Below, piece by piece: positions 39,316 through 47,700 of a DNA stretch of 61,113 nt (positions within the stretch are counted from its first letter, which is position 1; each line of letters starts with the position of its first letter). Below the pieces are notes generated by a model. That model was not told the DNA's origin and made no database searches. It saw only the letters and a list, made by a program, of their open reading frames with translations. Both the position numbers and the translations under genes were made by a program. The DNA comes from Oscillospiraceae bacterium. GTDB lineage: Bacteria; Bacillota; Clostridia; Oscillospirales; UBA929. The stretch spans positions 1-61,113 of the forward strand of contig WRIZ01000008.1 in the NCBI GenBank assembly GCA_009782475.1. The letters are read 5' to 3'.

Positions 39316-40718
39316 GTTTTACATCGTTTGAGTTTGCCGTTTTTTTAGCGGCGTTGTTTGCCGCTTATTACGTTGCGCCGCCCAAACACCGCTGGAGCTT
39401 GCTGCTGCTGGGCAGTTTGGTCTTCTATTGGTTCAGCGGGTTTATCATCTATGTATTGGCAACTGTTGTTTCGACCTACGGTTTCTCTCGTCTGCTCGAA
39501 GTCAAACGCAGCCGCTGGATCGCCGCGCTGTGGCTGGTGCTCCACATCGGGCTGCTCGCGGCGGTGAAGGTGCCGTTCTTTGGGCTGCTCATGCCGCTCG
39601 GCATTTCGTTTTACACCTTCCAAAGCGCGGGTTACATCCTCGATGTCTACAGAAAGAAAACCGCCGTTGAGCGCAGCCCGGCCAAACTCGCCCTCTTTGT
39701 TTCGTTTTTCCCGCAGCTGATCCAAGGCCCCATCTCCCGCCACGGCGATTTGACCAAAACGCTTTATTCGCCCAACAAGCTATCAAGCGATAACATCGCG
39801 TTTGGGTTACGGCGTATCCTTTGGGGCGTTTTCAAAAAGCTGGTGATCGCCGACCGCCTGATCGCGGCGGTGACGCTGATGTCGGGCGATCCCGAAGCCT
39901 TCCGGGGCGGGTACGCCCTGCTGAACATCCTATTCTACGCGGTGGTGCTGTACGCCGACTTCACGGGCGGGATCGACATCGCCATCGGCGCGGCGCGGCT
40001 GTTCGGCGTTACGGTGACCGAGAACTTCAACAAACCGTTCACCGCCCGCAGCATCGCCGAATATTGGCGGCGGTGGCATATCACCATGGGCAGCTGGTTC
40101 CGCGACTATTTGTTTTACCCGCTCTCGGTCGGCAAGCCCATGCGCCGTTTCTCCCGGCTGAGCCGCAAACTCTTGGGGAACGGTTTTGGTAAGCGGCTCC
40201 CGGTCTATATCGCAACGATCATCACTTGGTTTGCCACCGGGTTGTGGCATGGAGCCTCCCCCAACTTCATCGCGTGGGGTCTGGCCAACGGGATGGTCAT
40301 CATCCTCTCGCAGGAATGCCAGCCGTTGTATAAACGCTTCCACGCCCGTTTTGCCTTCGGCGGCTCTTGGTGGTATCACGGCTTCACCGTTGCAAGGACG
40401 TTTATCCTGATGGGTGCCATCCGCAGCTTTGACATTTACGGCGGAGTCGGGACGACCTTCCGGGCTGTGGGGAGCATCTTTACCCCTTGGAGATTTCCAT
40501 CGCTTGACTTGGGGGTGGGCGGAGCCGACGGGTTGGTTGCGCTGCTGGGCGTGCTTTTGCTGGTGATTGCGGGGCGGGAGCGGCCGCGACGTTGGTTTTT
40601 CGCGCTTCATCCCGCCGGAAGGCTGATGTTGTGTCTGCTGCTGCTTTGCTGTATACTGGTCTTTGGAGTGTATGGATATGGTTACGACGCCGGACAATTC
40701 ATCTACACCCGCTTCTAA
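39312..40718 (+). CDS. DltB-like MBOAT acyltransferase
   Basis: The 468-residue polytopic membrane protein has MBOAT motifs: PLGISFYTFQSAGYILDVYR, YWRRWHITMGSWFRDYLFYP and TGLWHGASPNFIAWG, with the active-site His in the last. In the Dlt system DltB passes the aminoacyl group from the carrier across the membrane. It overlaps the carrier gene by four bases and the DltD-like gene by 41 bases. Confidence 0.92.
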   Translation: MSFTSFEFAVFLAALFAAYYVAPPKHRWSLLLLGSLVFYWFSGFIIYVLATVVSTYGFSRLLEVKRSRWIAALWLVLHIGLLAAVKVPFFGLLMPLGISFYTFQSAGYILDVYRKKTAVERSPAKLALFVSFFPQLIQGPISRHGDLTKTLYSPNKLSSDNIAFGLRRILWGVFKKLVIADRLIAAVTLMSGDPEAFRGGYALLNILFYAVVLYADFTGGIDIAIGAARLFGVTVTENFNKPFTARSIAEYWRRWHITMGSWFRDYLFYPLSVGKPMRRFSRLSRKLLGNGFGKRLPVYIATIITWFATGLWHGASPNFIAWGLANGMVIILSQECQPLYKRFHARFAFGGSWWYHGFTVARTFILMGAIRSFDIYGGVGTTFRAVGSIFTPWRFPSLDLGVGGADGLVALLGVLLLVIAGRERPRRWFFALHPAGRLMLCLLLLCCILVFGVYGYGYDAGQFIYTRF

Positions 40719-41796
40719 CCAACGTGACGTTGGATCCAATGGCGCGCGGGACGTAAGAATGCTTAGCATCCTATCTGTCCTTGCCATAATTGCGCTGCTC
40801 TTTTTCGCCGACAGGCTGCTGATGCCGAAATACATGTCGGGGGTTTACGAAGGCGCGCTGATCGCCGAATATTACCAATCGGAGAAAAACCACCAGCTCA
40901 TCATCCTGGGCGACTGCGAAGCCTATGAAAACATCTCGCCTTTCACCCTTTGGGAGGAATACGGCTACACGTCGTTCATCCGGGGCTCGCCCCAGCAACT
41001 GATTTGGCAGTCATACTATCTGCTGGAGGATACCCTGCGGCATGAGACGCCGGACGCCGTGATTTTCAGCGTTTTCGGCATGAAATACGATACGCCGCAG
41101 TCGGAGGCCTACAACCGCCTGACGCTTGACGGTATGAAACTCTCCCGCTCGAAAATCGCGGCGGTCAGGGCATCTTTGACCGAAGGGGAGAGTTTCCTCT
41201 CCTATTTCGTCCCGCTGCTCCGTTTTCACGACCGCTGGAAAGACCTATCCGCGGACGATTGGCGGTATATGTTCGGCAGGCGCGGCGTTTCGTTCAACGG
41301 GTATATGATGCGCTGCGACGTCAAGCCGATGGGAACATTGCCCACGCCGCAGGAATTGGCGGAACCCGCTTTCGGCGAGGTTTGCTGGGATTATCTTGAT
41401 CAGATACGGGAGCTATGCGAGCGGAACGGCATTGAACTCATCCTGTTCAAGGCTCCGGTGCCGTATCCCTATTGGCATCCCGAATGGGACGCGCAGATTG
41501 GTAAGTACGCGGAGCGGCACGGTTTGACCTACGTCAACGCGCTGAATCATCTTGAAGAGATCGGCATAGATTACGCGTCCGATACCTACGACGGCGGTTT
41601 GCATTTGAATCTGTGGGGAGCCGAAAAAATGTCGGTCTATTTGGGCGGTTTGCTGCAAGGGCTGGACGACCTGCGCGGGGATAACGCGGTAAGCAAGGTC
41701 TGGGCGGAAAAAGCGGAGCGGTATCACGCGCTGATAGCCGTTCAAACCGCCGAGATCGAAACGGTTGGAAAAGTCATGTCACTGACGAGGGAGTGA
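40678..41796 (+). CDS. DltD-like / SGNH-fold membrane-anchored acyltransferase
   Basis: The 372-residue protein has an N-terminal membrane anchor (LSILSVLAIIALLFFADRLL). Its extracytoplasmic SGNH-like domain has LGDCEAYENISP as first block and DGGLHLNLWGAEK with the late His. The first block has Cys where GDS-type enzymes have the nucleophilic Ser. It would complete the transfer of the aminoacyl group to a surface acceptor. ATG 40678 has GGAG nine bases upstream; ATG 40672 is possible. Confidence 0.82.
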   Translation: MVTTPDNSSTPASNQRDVGSNGARDVRMLSILSVLAIIALLFFADRLLMPKYMSGVYEGALIAEYYQSEKNHQLIILGDCEAYENISPFTLWEEYGYTSFIRGSPQQLIWQSYYLLEDTLRHETPDAVIFSVFGMKYDTPQSEAYNRLTLDGMKLSRSKIAAVRASLTEGESFLSYFVPLLRFHDRWKDLSADDWRYMFGRRGVSFNGYMMRCDVKPMGTLPTPQELAEPAFGEVCWDYLDQIRELCERNGIELILFKAPVPYPYWHPEWDAQIGKYAERHGLTYVNALNHLEEIGIDYASDTYDGGLHLNLWGAEKMSVYLGGLLQGLDDLRGDNAVSKVWAEKAERYHALIAVQTAEIETVGKVMSLTRE

Positions 41797-41801
41797 ATAG
41801 A

Positions 41802-42302
41802 ATGAAAAAGGGTTTATCCATATTGATGTTGTTGGTTTTATGCTCCTGCGCCGCCAACACGCCGGACGCTTCGCCGGAGCCGTCCCCTTCTCCGCCGCCG
41901 GAGGGGTTTCCGTTTGAAGCATACGGGCAAGTAATGTATGTATGCGCGCCTGTAAAACCGGTTTTGGACAATCTGCCCGAGCCGCGCGACCGCTTTGAAT
42001 CCCCCAGCTGCGCGTTCGAGGGGTTGGACATCACCTATTTCTATCCGGGGTTTGAGCTGACGACATACCCCGAAAACGGAGAAGAGCATATCCTCTCGGT
42101 CGTTTTGACCGACGATTCTGTCTCAACGCCCGGCGGCGTTTTCATCGGCGGGACGGTTTCAAACATGGAAAAGGCATACGGCACGGATTATACGCAGAAA
42201 GGCGGGCAATATACATACACCGCCGGGAAAGGCAGCCTTGTGTTTACCTTTCGGGATGACGTCATCATCGGGATCGTTTTTGCGTATGTGGCCGGGGGAT
42301 AA
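41802..42302 (+). CDS. Lipoprotein at the end of the dlt-like operon
   Basis: The 166-residue precursor has a lipoprotein signal (MKKGLSILMLLVLCSC; lipobox LCSC), a Pro/Ser linker (SPEPSPSPPPE), and a small alpha/beta domain containing GLDITYFYPGFELTTYP. That domain resembles lipoproteins with DUF-type beta folds found with wall-modifying genes. It starts five bases after the DltD-like gene and is probably its last cotranscribed partner. Confidence 0.8.
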   Translation: MKKGLSILMLLVLCSCAANTPDASPEPSPSPPPEGFPFEAYGQVMYVCAPVKPVLDNLPEPRDRFESPSCAFEGLDITYFYPGFELTTYPENGEEHILSVVLTDDSVSTPGGVFIGGTVSNMEKAYGTDYTQKGGQYTYTAGKGSLVFTFRDDVIIGIVFAYVAGG

Positions 42303-42307
42303 AAAAT

Positions 42308-42331
42308 GCCGCCCGTCATCAAACGAGCGGC
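42308..42331 (-). terminator. Hairpin whose T tract is on the minus strand
   Basis: GCCGC-C-CGT pairs with ACG-A-GCGGC. The only T tract (ATTTTTTATC) is on the minus strand, although both flanking genes are on the + strand. It may block antisense transcription or act as a weak + strand terminator of the operon. Confidence 0.4.
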
Positions 42332-42417
42332 CAAGTGAAGTGGGTCATGGGATCGTGAATCGCTGGATTCAGTATAGCATGTCCCGGGAAGACATGTAAA
42401 TAGGAGGTTTTGTCGAA

Positions 42418-43347
42418 TTGGGCGAACATTTTGACCTTTGCATCCTCGGCGGCGGGCCGGCCGGGCTGACGGCGGCGGTGTACGCCTGCCGAGCCGGATT
42501 GAGGACGGTTGTTTTTGAGAAAGAACCCATGCCCGGCGGGCAGATGGCCACCACGCCGGAAATTGAGAATATGCCCGGATTTATGAAAATCGACGGGTTT
42601 ACATTGGGTATGCACATGACCGAACAGGCGAAATCGTTGGGGGCGGAGTTTGTCACCGGCACAGTGGCCGGGTTGTTTCTAGAGCCGGGGATGCTGCGCG
42701 CCGATACGGCGTCACATGCCATGTCGGCGAAAACCTTTATCCTCGCTATGGGGGCGCGGCGCAGAAAACTGGACATCCCGGGCGAAGACGCTTTCCTCGG
42801 CCGCGGGGTTTCCTATTGCGCCGTGTGCGACGGGAATTTCTTCAGAAACAAGCCGGTTGCCGTTGTCGGCGGCGGCAACACCGCTTTGCAGGAATCCCTC
42901 CATCTTGCGTCTTTGGGCTGCGCCGTGACGCTGCTCCACCGCCGCGATGAGTTCCGGGGGAGCGTTTCCCTGTTAAGCCGTGTGAAAAGCGAACCGCGCA
43001 TCACCGTGATGACGCCGTGGATTCCTCTCTCTATCAAGGGAGATAAGGCCGTCACGGGATTGACGATTTCGCACGCGGCGACCGGGCAGACGGCCGCATT
43101 GGATGTCTCTGCCGTTTTCGTCTGCGCCGGGACAACGGCCAATTCCGAACTGGCGCGCCCGTGGCTGGCGTTGGACGCCGAAGGACGGATCGAAGCCGGG
43201 GAGGATTGCGTTACAGCCATACCCGGGGTCTTTGCCGCCGGGGATATACGGCGAAAACCTTTGTATCAAATCGTCACGGCGGCGTCCGACGGTGCCGTTG
43301 CCGCGACGCGCGCCGCTGCATTTATCTCGGAAGGAATGATCATATGA
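42418..43347 (+). CDS. trxB: Thioredoxin reductase-like flavoprotein
   Basis: The 309-residue enzyme has the FAD motif [20 protein letters not shown] at the start, the redox-active pair in [11 protein letters not shown] near residue 136, and the NADPH-binding [15 protein letters not shown]. The second FAD motif is [18 protein letters not shown]. The start is TTG with AGGAGG ten bases upstream. It overlaps the carbonic anhydrase gene by four bases. Confidence 0.93.
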   Translation: MGEHFDLCILGGGPAGLTAAVYACRAGLRTVVFEKEPMPGGQMATTPEIENMPGFMKIDGFTLGMHMTEQAKSLGAEFVTGTVAGLFLEPGMLRADTASHAMSAKTFILAMGARRRKLDIPGEDAFLGRGVSYCAVCDGNFFRNKPVAVVGGGNTALQESLHLASLGCAVTLLHRRDEFRGSVSLLSRVKSEPRITVMTPWIPLSIKGDKAVTGLTISHAATGQTAALDVSAVFVCAGTTANSELARPWLALDAEGRIEAGEDCVTAIPGVFAAGDIRRKPLYQIVTAASDGAVAATRAAAFISEGMII

Positions 43348-43826
43348 GCCCGGACGAAGCCCTCCGGCGTTTACATATTTCAGGGCGGCGTTATACTGTT
43401 TCTACCGAAGGACAGTATCCCTTCGCCGCTGTGTTGAGCTGTTCGGATTCCCGGGTTGTTCCCGAATTGATTTTTGACTGCGCGCCGGGGGAATTGTTTG
43501 TGGTGCGCACGGCGGGCAATACCGCCGACGCGATAGCGATCGGGAGTTTGGAGTTTGCCGTGACCGTCCTGGGCGTCCCGCTCATCCTCGTGTTGGGGCA
43601 TACCCATTGCGGCGCGGTGGAGGCCAAAGCGTCCGGCAGCCCATACGGTTCCTTCATGGCGGCGGTCATGGCCGAAGTGCGCCCGTGCGCCGATGAAAAC
43701 ATCCTGCACACCATCTTTAAGCTCGAAAAAAGCCCGGTGTTAAGCGGGCTTGTTGGTGAAGGGAAGCTGATCATCGCGGGGGCGAAGTTTACATTGGAGA
43801 CCGGCTGTGTAACGTTCGTTAGTTGA
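43344..43826 (+). CDS. Beta-carbonic anhydrase
   Basis: The 160-residue enzyme interconverts CO2 and bicarbonate. Zinc ligands are the Cys in [13 protein letters not shown] near residue 31 and the His and Cys in [11 protein letters not shown] near residue 86. The Asp-Arg dyad is in CSDSR. It is shorter than most plant-type enzymes but complete for the small bacterial subclass. The last eight bases overlap the convergent DHHW gene. Confidence 0.92.
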   Translation: MSPDEALRRLHISGRRYTVSTEGQYPFAAVLSCSDSRVVPELIFDCAPGELFVVRTAGNTADAIAIGSLEFAVTVLGVPLILVLGHTHCGAVEAKASGSPYGSFMAAVMAEVRPCADENILHTIFKLEKSPVLSGLVGEGKLIIAGAKFTLETGCVTFVS

Positions 43827-44970
43827 TGCGTTCCCTTGCGACGAAGGGGGAGACGAATGTTTCCGCCGACAGTCCCCGGATGCTGTCGCTGGCGTTGAAT
43901 AGGGTGGACGAATAGATAAACAGCACGTCGGCTCCGACAAAATCTACGAATTGCCCCAATGTGTCGGGCGATACATACCGCAAATCGATCAGCACGATTT
44001 CGCTGTAGCCGTCCAGCAGCAGCGGGGAAAGGGCGGCCGCGTAAGAATCGCGGAAGAGGATGAGACGCCGCCCCGAACCGTTCAGCGGGTTTTGCGCCGT
44101 GACAATGGCGGCCGAACCGCACATAAATAGATTGTAGGGATCAGGGGATTCAAGCTGTGTTTGGTCATAAACCGGGAGCTTTTGCCCCGGTTTTTCCATG
44201 CTTGTGACAATCGTTTGCCGCGTCGCATCGCTCTCCAGCCACACCAATTCGTCAGGGGCGATGTTTAGTGCCGACTGGCCGTAGTACACCCCGTAGAATC
44301 GGTCAAACCGTTCCTTTGTATACGGCGCATTGCTTAACTCTACGCCCATCCCGTCGGCGAGGGTTTGGGCGGCGGGGATGATTTTGTCCTGTTTCCAGTG
44401 CGAATCGGTGCGGAAATAGCAATCAAGCGACAGATCATCGAAAATGCGGATATACTCAATCTCCCCGTCGAGCGAATCCCGTATACCCCTTTCCAGCGCG
44501 GCGTAATCCATGACGAGATGGCCGGAGTTTTCAAGGTAGGCGTTTTTATCCGGCACGACGGTGTAATACACATTGCCCGCCTCACCGAGAAGCCGGTCAT
44601 ATACGGTGTTGATGATGCCGCAGAGGCGGAGGACGCTCCGCTCGTTGAGCGGATATTCGGTCTTGAACACCATGTCGCCGAGGACGAAAATATTGTTGTT
44701 GTCCATCTTACGCAGAACATTGAGGTCGAACACCGCTTTCAATCGGCGGAAAGGTTCCCGGAACGCCGCCTGATCGACGGCGTATTTGTCAAACCCCTCC
44801 ATAAACGTGCCGTTTCGGATCGTTTCCAGTGTAAACGCCGGAAATTGCGCCAGCCTGCGCCGTTCGGAGACGGAAAAATCATCCGGGGCTTTGAATAGGT
44901 TGAGAAAGAACACCGCGTAGAGGGCGGCGAGGAAGGTGAGGGTGGTAATGATGTGTTTGAGGTTTTTCAT
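43819..44970 (-). CDS. DHHW-family (AlgX/AlgJ-like) extracytoplasmic protein
   Basis: The 383-residue protein has an N-terminal membrane anchor (LTFLAALYAVFFLNLF) and an SGNH-like domain. The signature CYFRTDSHWKQDKI near residue 188 corresponds to the DHHW motif, and LILFRDSYAAALSPLL carries the catalytic Ser. Such proteins work with MBOAT partners in O-acylating extracellular polysaccharides. The upstream MBOAT gene ends eight bases before its start. Confidence 0.9.
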   Translation of the reverse strand: MKNLKHIITTLTFLAALYAVFFLNLFKAPDDFSVSERRRLAQFPAFTLETIRNGTFMEGFDKYAVDQAAFREPFRRLKAVFDLNVLRKMDNNNIFVLGDMVFKTEYPLNERSVLRLCGIINTVYDRLLGEAGNVYYTVVPDKNAYLENSGHLVMDYAALERGIRDSLDGEIEYIRIFDDLSLDCYFRTDSHWKQDKIIPAAQTLADGMGVELSNAPYTKERFDRFYGVYYGQSALNIAPDELVWLESDATRQTIVTSMEKPGQKLPVYDQTQLESPDPYNLFMCGSAAIVTAQNPLNGSGRRLILFRDSYAAALSPLLLDGYSEIVLIDLRYVSPDTLGQFVDFVGADVLFIYSSTLFNASDSIRGLSAETFVSPFVARERIN

Positions 44971-44978
44971 ACGGCCTC

Positions 44979-46382
44979 CTAAAACCGAAAATACAGGAAA
45001 AAGTTGCTCGACGAATCGATCATGTAGGCTATAACAACCAGCAGCAGCACGATATTGAGCACCGGGGTGAGGATGTCAACCGCCGTTCCCCACTTAGGGT
45101 GCTGTTTGGCTTTCCTGATAAGGCTGCGCAAGACCGGCGTCGCGCCGAAGGCGGCCAAAATCAGCACAAATCCGTAGCTTTTGAGCGCGTACACCGATTC
45201 ACTGTTCACAACCGGGACGCCCGCCAGACCGATCATGCCTTTGAGGGTTTCGGTGATGGCGGACACGCTCTCCATGTGGAAAATAACAAAGCTGATTGTA
45301 ATGACAACCAGTACATACAAATGACGGAGGGCGGAGGGCGTCTTCTCCAGCCGTTTCATGAGGAATAGTTTCTCCAGCGCAAGAATGACGCCGAAATACA
45401 AACCCCAAGCGATAAAATTCCATGCCGCGCCGTGCCATAACCCGGTGACAAACCAAACCACGGCGATGTTCCGCACCCATTTGAGCCGGGAGACGCGGTT
45501 GCCGCCGAGGGGTATGTAGATATACTCGCGGAACCATGTGCCCATTGAGATATGCCACCGCTGCCAAAACTCGGAAATGCTTTTGGCGATGAACGGATAA
45601 TTGAAGTTCTCCAAAAACCGGAAGCCGAGGATGCGCCCGAGGCCGATGGCCATATCGCTGTAGCCGGAGAAATCGAAGTATATCTGAAGCATGAAGGAGA
45701 CAACGGCCAGCCAATAGAACAACGCCGCTTTGTCGGTTGCCGCCAACGCGGCGGCGTTGAGCTGCCCCAGCGTATCGGCGATGATGACCTTCTTCCCTAA
45801 ACCGATGATGAAGCGCGTCGCCCCGATTGAAAAGTCTTCCCACGAGTGTTTTCGGTTGTTCAACTGCGCACCTATCGTTTGATAGCGTACGATCGGCCCT
45901 GCCACAAGCTGCGGGAACATGGTCACATAGGCCGCGAAGTCGATGGGGTTGCGCTGCGGGCGAGCTTGCCCCCGGTAAACGTCGATGGTATAGCTCATGG
46001 TTTGGAAGGTATAAAAACTGATGCCGAGCGGCAGGTGGATGTGCGGAAGCGGGAGCGATGTGCCGAGCAGGGCATTGATATTGGCGATGAAAAAGTCGCT
46101 GTATTTGAAAAAGCCCAGCACCAGCATATTGCCGATCACCGAGATCAGCAGGGCGGCTTTGGCCGAAGGTTTCCCGCGGTTCCGTTCGATAAATGTGGAA
46201 ATCGTGTAGTCCATGACCGAAGAAAAGACCAGCAGCAGGACATAACCCGTCTCGCCGTAGTAATAGAAAAAAAGGCTCGCAAGCAGTAAAACCGCGTTGC
46301 GAGCCTTTTTGGGCACGGCGAAATAGAGGGCTAAGAATACAGGCAGGAAATAAAACAGAAAGGGGATGGAAGAGAATACCAT
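44979..46382 (-). CDS. MBOAT O-acyltransferase (AlgI-like)
   Basis: The 467-residue polytopic membrane enzyme moves acyl groups, probably acetyl, across the membrane. Motifs: FFYYYGETGYVLLLV, HLPLGISFYTFQTMSYTIDV, PQLVAGPIVRY, SEFWQRWHISMGTWFREYIY, and TGLWHGAAWNFIAWG with the active His. It follows the DUF4358 gene by four bases. A terminator-like inverted repeat occurs inside its codons 24-40 (46262-46310). Confidence 0.93.
   Translation of the reverse strand: MVFSSIPFLFYFLPVFLALYFAVPKKARNAVLLLASLFFYYYGETGYVLLLVFSSVMDYTISTFIERNRGKPSAKAALLISVIGNMLVLGFFKYSDFFIANINALLGTSLPLPHIHLPLGISFYTFQTMSYTIDVYRGQARPQRNPIDFAAYVTMFPQLVAGPIVRYQTIGAQLNNRKHSWEDFSIGATRFIIGLGKKVIIADTLGQLNAAALAATDKAALFYWLAVVSFMLQIYFDFSGYSDMAIGLGRILGFRFLENFNYPFIAKSISEFWQRWHISMGTWFREYIYIPLGGNRVSRLKWVRNIAVVWFVTGLWHGAAWNFIAWGLYFGVILALEKLFLMKRLEKTPSALRHLYVLVVITISFVIFHMESVSAITETLKGMIGLAGVPVVNSESVYALKSYGFVLILAAFGATPVLRSLIRKAKQHPKWGTAVDILTPVLNIVLLLVVIAYMIDSSSNFFLYFRF
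46262..46310 (-). terminator. Intragenic terminator-like structure in the MBOAT gene
   Basis: A perfect 14-base inverted repeat (AAAAAGGCTCGCAA at 46269-46282 and its complement at 46297-46310) with a 14-base loop is followed on the coding (minus) strand by TTTTTTTC. It lies about 75-120 bases inside the MBOAT gene, in the transcribed direction, and could attenuate expression of MBOAT and the downstream DHHW gene. Confidence 0.6.
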
Positions 46383-46386
46383 CGCC

Positions 46387-47085
46387 TTACTGAGCCAGCT
46401 GCTTAAACGCCTGGTGCAGTTCTTTGCTTTTGTCGCTGATGATGACAACCAGCAGATCGCCGATGCTGTCAACGATGAAGTCGCTTGGATCAACGATGTA
46501 GCATACCCATTTGGCGTTCAAATCCTGATCGCCGGCTTTGCCGTTCTTGATCTTGGTTTTGGCGGCGTCAATATCGGCGTCTTTCTCCATCCGCAGGAGG
46601 ACGAGCGAGAATCCGCCGCCGAACATCGGCTCGGAAACGGCTCCTTCGCTGAACCCAATATTCTCGTTGCCGTCCCCAATAAACCAACCGATGCTTTGCA
46701 TCCCGGTGCCTTCGCCGGATAGGGGCTGCGCCGGGGTTTCCATCAGCTTAACCTTTTCCGGTTCCCTTAACACGGACAATTCAGCCTCAATCCCGTCCAA
46801 TTCAGCCTGCATCCCGGCGCGGTCGTCGTCGGTGACCCCGTCGGCCCACATTTCATTGTAAATCGCATTCATGCGTCCGCTGAGTTCCTCAACGCGCGGG
46901 GCATTTTCTTCGAGTAAAGCCAGAGCGGCTTTGACGTCGGGCTGGTTGTTGTAATTTTCATAGATTTGCCCGATCAAGTCAGATAGATCGCCGGGGATAT
47001 TGTCTTCGTTTTTATTCCCCGAACAGCCCGCGAAGGCGGTGAGCAGCAGGGCGGCGCAAATCACAAACAGGGTTGCTTTCTTCAT
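46387..47085 (-). CDS. DUF4358-type lipoprotein
   Basis: The 232-residue precursor has a lipoprotein signal (MKKATLFVICAALLLTAFAG then C). The mature N-terminal region is an acidic coiled coil (residues 35-105), followed by a domain with GFSLVLLRMEKDADIDAAKT and KWVCYIVDPSDFIVDSIGD that matches the DUF4358 family. This family occurs next to MBOAT and DHHW genes in Clostridia, suggesting a role in the same polymer-acylation system. It heads the three-gene operon. Confidence 0.85.
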   Translation of the reverse strand: MKKATLFVICAALLLTAFAGCSGNKNEDNIPGDLSDLIGQIYENYNNQPDVKAALALLEENAPRVEELSGRMNAIYNEMWADGVTDDDRAGMQAELDGIEAELSVLREPEKVKLMETPAQPLSGEGTGMQSIGWFIGDGNENIGFSEGAVSEPMFGGGFSLVLLRMEKDADIDAAKTKIKNGKAGDQDLNAKWVCYIVDPSDFIVDSIGDLLVVIISDKSKELHQAFKQLAQ

Positions 47086-47140
47086 TGGTTTCATCCTTTC
47101 TTCTCTTGCTGTGAATGTCTAGGGTAGTCAAAGCCTGTAT

Positions 47141-47169
47141 ATTATACGCGAAACCGGCGGCAAAAGCAA
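47141..47169 (-). promoter_or_regulatory. Promoter of the DUF4358-MBOAT-DHHW operon
   Basis: On the minus strand TTGCTT (47164-47169) and TATAAT (47141-47146) are separated by 17 bases, about 50 bases upstream of the lipoprotein start. Confidence 0.65.
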
Positions 47170-47194
47170 GCCGATAAATTTATGGAAAAAAACA

Positions 47195-47223
47195 TTGACA
47201 AACCTAATATAATACGATATACT
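47195..47223 (+). promoter_or_regulatory. Promoter of the ylxM-ffh operon
   Basis: TTGACA (47195-47200) and TATACT (47218-47223) are separated by 17 bases, about 45 bases upstream of ylxM. Confidence 0.82.
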
Positions 47224-47272
47224 TTGTAAAGTTTATCCCTTTACAAGTTGTTGCGGGAAGAGGGTGCATTCA

Positions 47273-47644
47273 ATGAAGGAAGAGCCGCTGGAGATGAGTA
47301 TGCTCTTCGATTTTTACGGCGATGTGCTGACCGATAAGCAAAAAGACTTATTTGACCTCTACCACAACCACGATATGTCCCTGGGCGAGATTGCCGTCAA
47401 TGAAAACATCACCCGCCAAGGGGTGCGCGACGTCATTGTGCGGGCGACGCAGACATTGCGTTCAATGGAAGACAAGCTCAAACTGGTTGGTCGGTACAAG
47501 GCGGTGCAAAACGGCCTTTTGGAGATCCGCGAAGCGGCCGCTTCCATCGAAGACATTAACAACCGCCGCTACGGCTCCACCGCTCTGCGGGATTTCGCGC
47601 GGAGGATTCAGGAATTGGCAGCGGATATAGCGGAGGAGACGTAA
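47273..47644 (+). CDS. ylxM: YlxM/p13-like DNA-binding protein (signal recognition operon)
   Basis: The 123-residue UPF0122-family protein has a sigma-region-4-like helix-turn-helix (MSLGEIAVNENITRQGVRDV) and a C-terminal helix. It is almost always found directly upstream of ffh. ATG 47273 has AAGAGGG eight bases upstream; GTG 47264 is the alternative. A family B repeat begins on its TAA stop. Confidence 0.9.
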   Translation: MKEEPLEMSMLFDFYGDVLTDKQKDLFDLYHNHDMSLGEIAVNENITRQGVRDVIVRATQTLRSMEDKLKLVGRYKAVQNGLLEIREAAASIEDINNRRYGSTALRDFARRIQELAADIAEET

Positions 47645-47686
47645 CCACCCCGCCGCCTGCGGGCGGCACCCCTCCATAGAGGGGAA
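47642..47686. repeat. Palindromic dispersed repeat, family B copy 5 (short)
   Basis: The block starts on the TAA stop of ylxM (TAACCACCCCG) and holds CCGCCGCCTGCGGGCGG and CCCCTCCATAGAGGGG. It separates ylxM from ffh by 56 bases in total but does not carry a T tract, so read-through is likely. Confidence 0.75.
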
Positions 47687-47700
47687 TGATGGAGGAAATC

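Noticed and set aside
43731-43752. AAGCCCG/CGGGCTT hairpin in the carbonic anhydrase gene
   Set aside because: It has only seven base pairs with a poor T tract; not convincing as an attenuator.
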